Below are positions 50,601 to 59,600 of a DNA stretch of 64,000 bases, piece after piece; the stretch's first letter is position 1, and each line of letters opens with the position of its first letter. The stretch comes from Pycnopodia helianthoides (lineage: Eukaryota; Echinodermata; Asteroidea; Forcipulatida; Asteriidae). Below the pieces are notes generated by a model. It did no database searches, was not told where the DNA came from, and saw only the letters and a list, made by a program, of their open reading frames with translations. The position numbers and the translations under genes were made by a program. The DNA lies in contig CM063252.1 of NCBI GenBank assembly GCA_032158295.1, positions 18,372,036-18,436,035 on the forward strand. The letters are read 5' to 3'.

Positions 50601-53600
50601 GTCGTGGCGAGGTTTATAATATGCGCATATTGACGGGGTCAGTCTTGTGCGTCTTCGAACGGTTTTGTTTGTTTAGGTTGTGGTTTGTTTTGTTTTTTTG
50701 TTTTTTTTTGGGGGGGGTGGGGGTTTCAGCATGTACATTGTTTTGACTGTAAAGGACAGAAAATCGTGCATTTTGGTTTTATTTTCCTCTCAAAAGCACA
50801 GCTTTAGGCTTCGGCTATTTGAAGTCCCGTGCCGCTCATAATTTACCAAGCCAGAGCCTAAATCGTCGCCGTGATTTTCGAACAGGGCAAGAGTTTACAG
50901 TCTGCCCATCAGTGGTCTGCTATTTTGGGGGCATCAAATAGACTTTTAATAAATAAAATAATAATAGTGGCATCTTATATAGCGCTCATATCCGTCATCC
51001 AGTGACGCTCAAGGCGCTTCAACATTCAGTATTTTTCCTGCAAGGTATTGTGGAGCTACGTTTTTGAAGTATTAGACCTATTTCTTTACATAGCACCATG
51101 TAATGGTTTACAAGGTGCTGTGGCGCAATATTCAGCCAATCAAACCAGGAACACCGGGGCGAACCCCTTCTCTTTTCGATAAGTGCACTGGGTTCTTTTA
51201 CGTGCTTTACACAACACATGGGACCGACGGCTTTACGTCTCATCCGAAGGACGCAGCAGAAGGTCTTGCTTGAGGACACAAGTGTCACAACCGCACAACC
51301 GGGACTCGTACACTTTATGCTTGAGTGGGGGCGCCCTCACGTATGGGACAGGTTATCATTATGGTGTACATCAATTTCACTGTTATTGTTGGTATTTCAC
51401 AGGCACACGCCAGTGTTATTTACTGGCAACCGGAGAACAAGAATTACGCGTGGTGGGTGAACAGGAATGGCCGTCAGATGAGTAACTGGGGAGGAGCCCC
51501 AACCGGAACCCACGGCTGTGGTTGCAGTACACAAGCAGAAGGTGCCTCATTCTGATTTTGTTTTCTTACTGTATACAGGAGGCCAACTAAGCCGCACTGT
51601 GTTGAGGTTTGTGTGGTACAATCTTGAGATACCTCATCTTGGTCGTGTTGCCATTTGCGGAAACCTCATTGATTTGCATGTTTTTTTTTTTTTAAATAGA
51701 GGTTAAACAAACAAGAACAACCTCAATGAAATTCAATCCAATGAGGTGCATAAGGTATAATTAATTTGAGATACTTTATTACCTTTCGAGTAGGGCCAGT
51801 GCAGTCAATATGCATGCCTCAACAAGTCATTTAACACAAGATGTTTCAATTCATAATAGTTAGACTACAATCCATATCGCCTCATCTAAGAGTTCTATGA
51901 GCTCCTAGCCTCCTTAGTAGCCAACTTAAATAACGTAGCAACCTCATCAGTGGGTTACAATTATTATTCGCACACCTTTAACACGAGCCGATTTAGACAT
52001 AAACATCTTTAGAGTAGTGGTTGATCAGGTAGAGGATACAGCAAATCGGAACCTCTAAGAACTGATAACGAATGGACAAAGACGCTTTAAAAAAAACTCA
52101 ATGCAGCATAATGAAAATAATCGGTTATCTATGGTGGCTCTGAAGAGACATCAAACATATATATTTACGTGCATATTTTACGTAAATATTCACGATTTTT
52201 GCCCCGATTCGCAAATATTCACGTAAATATTTACGTGAATATTTGCGATTATTGTCCGTGTCAAACGTAAGTATTAGCATTAACGTAATGTTCGATGTCC
52301 CTTCAGGGCCATCATAGTTAGCTCGCCTTAAAATAAAAGATTATACCAAATTAAAAGAACATAACAAGAACGAAAGTTGCGTTGCACTCAAGGGATCGAT
52401 AGCAAGGAATGCCACTTTAGAGTAAGAGTCAGACAGCTGCAAGAGTAGCCGGAACATCTGACGCCACACTTCGAGAAGGACAGGGGACGATCGAGTCTGT
52501 GGTAATTATTGGGTGCCTACATAGCGCCCTCTTCGGTGGCGCTGTAGTGTCAGTTTATCATAGAGCGATCTTTATTCCTCTTTGGTTTATCGTTAGTTCA
52601 CACCATCGATTAATGTAAAGACCATGACGATCGAAGAAACACAGCCGGTCAAATCTGTTCACACTCTCGGCAAGGATAGCAGATGCTGTTATTGCACTCC
52701 TGAGAATTAATTTCAATTCTTGCGTGGCGACTACAGGCAGAGACTGTAATTTTCCATAGTGAGTTCTGGGGCAACGCATTATTTCAACGAACAATTGATT
52801 TTTACCTGGTAGGTCTGCAGCATAGCTGTATGGTCTGCTGCCACCTGGATTGTCCCATTATTGATAATATCAATCAATCAACCAATCAGTCAATAAATAA
52901 ATCTATCTATCACTCAATCTATCTATTAATCAATCATTCAATCAATCAATCAATCAAAACAACCTATGCATCAGAGCGGAGAGTCCCGTAATGTTCAAAG
53001 GCACATTGACAAAACGTTAACAAAATACAAATAAATAAGTAAATACAATAAAATAACAAAATTTTAAAATATTTAGAAAATGAAAAATGTGACCTGATAT
53101 GTAGAAATGAGGAATGTGTCAGACAGAACGTATTGCTTGTAATTCGCCATACCAAAGTTGGTCACATTCGAAAATCATGAAAAACACTACAAAAAACGAT
53201 TCTGCGATTTCGGTGGTATTAGGTTAAATAAAACTTGATCTTCCTTGTCGTGGTCTTACCTTTAATTGAAAAGATGAATAAATCCACAAAAAGTACGTTT
53301 TCTTGAGTATGCTTGATCACAATTAATACTCTTCAAAGTTAATTAAAAACGAGTATCTAAACAAACACGTCGTAAAAAATAGAAGTGGCCTTGTCTTAAA
53401 GACTTTCTTCATTTCCCGATAACTTCGGACTGGAATAAGCTACGGAAATAATAATGGTATTGCTGGAAAGCCATTGCGTTACTTGTTAACGCGGTATGCA
53501 CAACTTAATTTCATTAAGGGGTCGATATATTCCTCATTTCGATAGATCGGGTCACAAATAAAGTTCAATGGAGTCTTCAGTCTCTTCTCAAAAATAACAT

Positions 53601-56600
53601 TCACATACGGCGACGTTTGGACGTCTAATGGCGACCGTTTCATGGTACAGTGCCAAACCGGGTCGAACATGCAAAACGGCGGCCGTACTGCTAACTAGAA
53701 CAACCGTCTGTCAGTAAGTTTCACTTTGGGAACGTGAAAAGAAATTAGTTTATATGAAGACCCGATCGTTGCGAGGAGCGATACTACGATGGAGTTGATC
53801 TCTTTGACGAATTTGGGAGTGCCCTTTTCCCTTTCTAAAAACACTATTTTATTATTGTGCTATTTTATTATTGTGCAGTGGCTTTGTTCGCCTAATAAAT
53901 TATGAACTAGTGGGGGCGCTGTGTCCAACTAAACGCAAGGTGCTATATATTATTTTTGTAGTAAAGTAGTCAACGGTTGTATTTGTTGAACAATTAACTA
54001 TTACAAATGGATTCATATAACAAAATAATAGTCGTTGCACCATGAGGTGTTCACCATTAATTTCTTGTTACTCCTACCGTCATGTTTCAAAACAAATTAA
54101 TGATAGGTCAATTGGTGGCGCTATTTGAGGTATATCTTTACTGCGTAGTTTATTATAAATCTGAATATTATGAAGAAAAGATACGTTGCAAATTAAATTA
54201 TTTGTCGAAATGAAACTAATTGAAGTAATTTTTTTTAAATTATTTTGATAAAAGGAGTAATTTTTTACAAATGTTTTTAAAAAATGCGCCAGTGGGACAC
54301 ACGTGGTGTGTTCGGTCTGGTTCCAATGAAACGTATTGCTTGCTCTGATAACCTGTTTTCGTCAGGGTACCAACATAAGTAAACACTATTTAGGGGACCG
54401 CGGTCGCAGCACTCCGAATTGAATCACAAAAAATCAACTCAAGTAGACAGGATAAACCAGAACAATGTTTACCCGATGTGTCGGTTGTTTGCGTGATTTT
54501 AGACTGATATTTACAAGCAAAGTTGTGGATAAATGGGAAGTGATGTTAGGCTGTACTTGACTTGAATTGCAGAGCAAACAGTAAGTGGCTTTCTGCCCCC
54601 CTTCTGTTCTTATGTGTGACTATCTCATACCATAGAGCTATATATTGACTAGAGCGCTAACACCCCGTTATACACGCACTAAGGTTTTGAAGCCGTGTGG
54701 GCGCATCCATGTTTATGTACAAACCAATACAAAAGCTTGAAATTTTGTACGGCAATTGTACGGCTATTTGCATGATAAAGCGTTTGTTCTTTTCTATGCG
54801 TCATCGAACCAAATATGCAGCAAATGAGAACGCACAATCTGGTAATGAGCGTACAAACTGCGAGCGTCACGTGCGTCATGTTTAACATGTGCGTTTGCGC
54901 GTATACGTTTTTTTTGTTTTGAGTTCGTCATTCTTGCCGGCATATTGTGTATCCTTGAAGCAGATTTCGTTTTTTTCCCCTTGACATCTTGAAGCATTGA
55001 ATCCTCCCAAACAAGGCTTTAGTTCGACTCAGCATTTTTCCTAAGACGTAAGTAACAACATCAGAGAATCACCTACTACATATTTTTTTAAGACATCACT
55101 AAAATCACCTGTTTATAAGAGCAATGATCGTTAGATTAAATATGGCGCGTACGTAAGCGCGCACGCCGAATGCAAAATTTTCGCGGCCATGTGTGCTCTC
55201 TTAAAATTAAAATCGTTCCGTAGTCACGCAACACATCAAACATGTCTGTGCCCAGGGTGGCTTCTAAACTCAGAGCAAGTTAGCGCTCTAGTCAATATAT
55301 ATAGCTCTATGAACTATCTATATTGTATTTGTACTGTAACTGTGGCACACATGGTCACACCACCTACCATGCCTACCTCCATGGTCACACCTCTAGCCCA
55401 GGTTGGACTCCTCCGTTGCATACAATGCGACGGAGTCCAGGGTATAAAGGTCCACGGTCATTTCGAAATATTTTATGATAACATTTTTGTACAATTTTCC
55501 CTTTTTGAGGAAGCTGAAACTTGACTCACATATTCCTTGTGTCCTGAACTTTACGCCTGCTCTATTCAGAATTGTAAATTTTATCCTTGGATGACATTAT
55601 TGTGAAAATAAAATGGAAATTGATGCATTTGTTGCGACAGCCTAAACTAACAAGATGTGAATGCTTTAGCGCATGTGCGTTCTTTGTATATGCATAGCAA
55701 CCACGATAGAGGGCGCAGTCTTACTTAAAGGGGGCATGGTCTAAAACTTGTTATAGTTTTCCTACACATTAGACACGCCCACAAATCTAACGCGGAAGTC
55801 GGTCGGGTTGCTATGCATGTCGCGCATGCGCACGCGCACATGAGCTTTAACGGTCACTTGGTACACAATGCTCACAACACCAGTACACGTTCTCAGACTT
55901 ATTTTCGGAAATAATTTCATCCATGGATGTATTTGTCAGTTGTGAACTCATAAAAAGTGTAGTTATGGACACCAAGAATATATGAATGGAGTTTCAGCTT
56001 CTCAAATCAGGTAAAAATATGACAAATTTGTACCTAAAATTGTGTTCGTATTGTAAAGGATCTTTATACCCTGGACGTCAGTGCAGTGGCACTGACTGAC
56101 GTCCTACCAGGGCTAGGTCACACCATGACACTAGCACTGTGTAGCAGTCCAGTAGCACTGCAGTGGTGGGGATATGAGTATTGAGTTTGCCAATTACAAA
56201 ATGGCTTAGTTAAAATACAACTTTAGTTGAAATGGGAGTATAGATTGTCAAACTATTAACCCTCTTGCTGTCTGACCATTCAATACCATTCACTGTGGTT
56301 TTGAATGATAGATAAACTATGCCAGCCTGCAATATGATACCATGAGGGAATGCATGTACACAGTACACAGTTAGTTCTGTGCACAGTTGTGCCACCGTAC
56401 ACAACCTTGGCAGTTGAATGGTTTCAAATGGTTGGTCAACTCACTGGAAAATGTTGCCAAGAGTCACTGAGAGTAGGAGGGTTAATGTCAATAGTTCAAG
56501 CGGTCGTATGTATTTTTCTGAAAGGCGACGCCGATTGTAGGATTCTGAATGACAAAGATAAGTCTTCAATTTTGGACATTCTTTTTTGTGGAGTGAATTT

Positions 56601-59600
56601 TCTGGTTGTGCCACCGTACACAACCTTGGCAGTTGAATGGTTTCAAATGGTTGGTCAACTCACTGGAAAATGTTGCCAAGAGTCACTGAGAGTAGGAGGG
56701 TTAATGTCAATAGTTCAAGCGGTCGTATGTATTTTTCTGAAAGGCGATGCCGATTGTAGGATTCTGAATGACAAAGATAAGTCTTCAATTTTGGACATTC
56801 TTTTTTGTGGAGTGAATTTTCTGGAATAATTTTTGAGCTCACTGAGAATTACAAAGAACACATAGATTTCTTGAAAGATTTCAAGAGATACACCCTAGGT
56901 CTATAGGTGTATTACTAATACTATGAGTCTACAGACAGGACAGGATCAGGAAGACCTACAGAGTCCAGGCCTTGTGCATAAGCTTTTTGTAAAGAAGCCC
57001 AGCGGGATAGTACACTGTGCATTTTACTTGCCCCCAGGAAGTTTTAGCAGCCCAGATTTGAAACATGTATTGTCAAGAATGTATCTTTCTGATGTATTAA
57101 CAATGGTAGCGATCACAACCAGTTTACTGGTCAAATGAAGTTAACTCACTCTCTCAAAAACAAATTAGAACATTTTAAAAATCTAGTTTTCACATCTGAA
57201 ATAGGAAGAAATATGTGCATTATAAACAAGTAAGTTGCACAGTTTTTAGTAGCCCCGCAGAGGGCAAGTTGAGAAGTGGTGTTTACTAGCACTTAGCATC
57301 TTTTGATAGACGGTGTACGCCGGGCTATTGGAGCCCTGAGTCCTACATGAAGTGGATCTCTATAATGTATGAAATGAAGTTAGTGGAGCTGTTCCGTCCC
57401 AACTTAAGCAATAATTCTAAAGTTGGGCCGGAACAGAGACGATACCAGAACAACCTCAGTTCTAGGAGAGTGTCTTGACATGGAGGCAGACAAGAAAAAA
57501 TTGTGGTCGGGTTGGGCAATTTGTTTTCCTTTGTTTATTTGATGATTTTTTATTACCGATCAATGCAGGCTGTGTTGAGAAGAATCGTTGTAATGCTGAT
57601 AGCAACACCCATCAGATGACTGTAGACAGTGGATATCTGAATGACAAAGATAACCTGCCAGTAACTGCACTACACTTTGGTGACACTGGAACATTTGACG
57701 ATACTGAGTTTGGCTACTACAAACTTGGACCGATCAGATGTAAGTATACGACTGGGGCCTGACTTCATTGAGCTTCTTAAAGACATCCCTTTTGGTTTGG
57801 GGAAACGTTCCATTGTTTTAAAGGGAGGGCATACGTTTGGTAATCACTCTTAAAATTAATGGCAATAAAAAACTTACTTGGTAAGAAGTACAGCAGCTTT
57901 CGATAGTGTAAAGCATCTTTAGAATCATTTCACTTCGGAGTAATGTGTTTGTGGAAAAATATATTAGTCTTTATCAGAAAATATAATTAATCTGAGAAGC
58001 GTTTCTGTCAGAAACGTTTCCCAAATGAATTGGTAGCAACCCCTAAGTCACAGTTTTTTTATTGACCCAGACTTGCCCACCATTAGCCTTTTTGAGAATT
58101 GCTGGACACTATAGGAGTGCACTATTTGGTGTGGGTATACAGACATATTTACCCAAACCTAATAATGTTGTCGTATTGCATCCACCATATCTCAAAATGG
58201 CTTAATATGGCTCTGTGTTTGTTGATTTTTTTTCTCCCTCTGCACTTGGAAAGCACTGAGTATACAGAGCTTAGCACACATCCGTTTAAAGGGGCACTGT
58301 CGCTATGATCATAGTCTGCTAGTGGCGTGGCATCATAGAAACATGAACTCTCACCCGGTTATTACACGTGGGCGCGCGTTGACCATCACACCACAAATAA
58401 AAGCTTTAAAGCGCGCCGTCATTGTTATTTGCGCGCGCGTGTGTGCATTAATTTACTGGTTGCAATTCAATGTCTGGCCACGGACTCGCTGTCATCATGA
58501 CGACGGTGCCCCTTAATAAAGGGCAAAATCTAAATCATATTCTGTATATCCCTGATAAAAGTATTACACGTTGTTCACGTCATATATTTAATAATTAGAC
58601 TTAGAATTTTGAATGAAATCAAAAATGGTCAGGTTATTTTAGTGTGATAAATACCTCATTTATCTCTTTATTATACAGGTAGTGGAGGTCCAACTAACAA
58701 AGAGCAGAGTAAGTTCAAAATTAAAACCTTAAAATGCCTGTAATTATAACAAGAATAATAATAATATTGGGTTGAACAAAGACAACTTTACTAGAGTGGG
58801 ATTTGAAGCAAGGACCTCTGTGTTAACGTGCTGGTCCTCTATGTTGGTCGATTCCCTATTTTGTCAATATCTTTGTTCGGGGTGCCGGTCAGAAGCCATA
58901 GCCAGGGATCACGCCCAAGTTTAAGATTCAACCTGGGAAGCCACTTTTTCATTTCAAATATCAAGTAATAATCCACAAGAGAAAGTCAATCAGTTTCCCT
59001 CTTGTGGTTAATCCCGCTCTAGTAAATTCTTCGTTGTTCAACCCAAAAGAAGTACAATAAACGGCTTTTATATAGCGCTGTTAACACAGACAGGGTCCTA
59101 AAGGCAATCTCACACAGGGCAATTTTTACAGGCAACCAACTGCGCTGCATGCACAAGAGACATTCTTCTAGCTGTAACTCACTTTCCTTAAGAAAATAAT
59201 GAGAAAAAGTGTAAAGGTGAATGAATTTTCTTATTGGAGAATGCCTGAAAATTGCCTCGCGTGACACTGCTTTAAGGCACTTCACAGCAAGTAAAATATC
59301 AAGAAGAGAAGAAAAACAAGAAAGAAACTAGAGCCAAGAATAATTTTTGTGTATATCATTCTGGTAATAAAACCAAGGGACCCCCTCAAAAGTGACTGGC
59401 AATGTGACCCACAGGCCTGAAGACACCTGTGTAGAGAAGACAGTGAAGAATTGTCAATTTTTTGAATCGGGAGAAAAACCCCAAGTAAGGAAAACTCACG
59501 CAATCAGGTATGGACGGAAAAAACCCAATCCACATGCAACGCTCCAGTCCGGGATTCAAACCCGGGTCGTACAGGTCAAAGGCAGGCAAGAAAGCACTGA

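Larger units (their letters stand above)
51542..57568. other. 6.0 kb intron 4 of the secreted-protein gene
   Basis: No exon-like frame was seen. It holds a perfect 40-bp palindrome (52209-52248), (TCAA)n-like simple repeats (52860-52960), a large inverted repeat (about 55360-56110), a 219-bp tandem duplication (56386-56823), and a fragment of a repeat also present at 21180-21560 (about 57240-57330). Confidence 0.6.
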
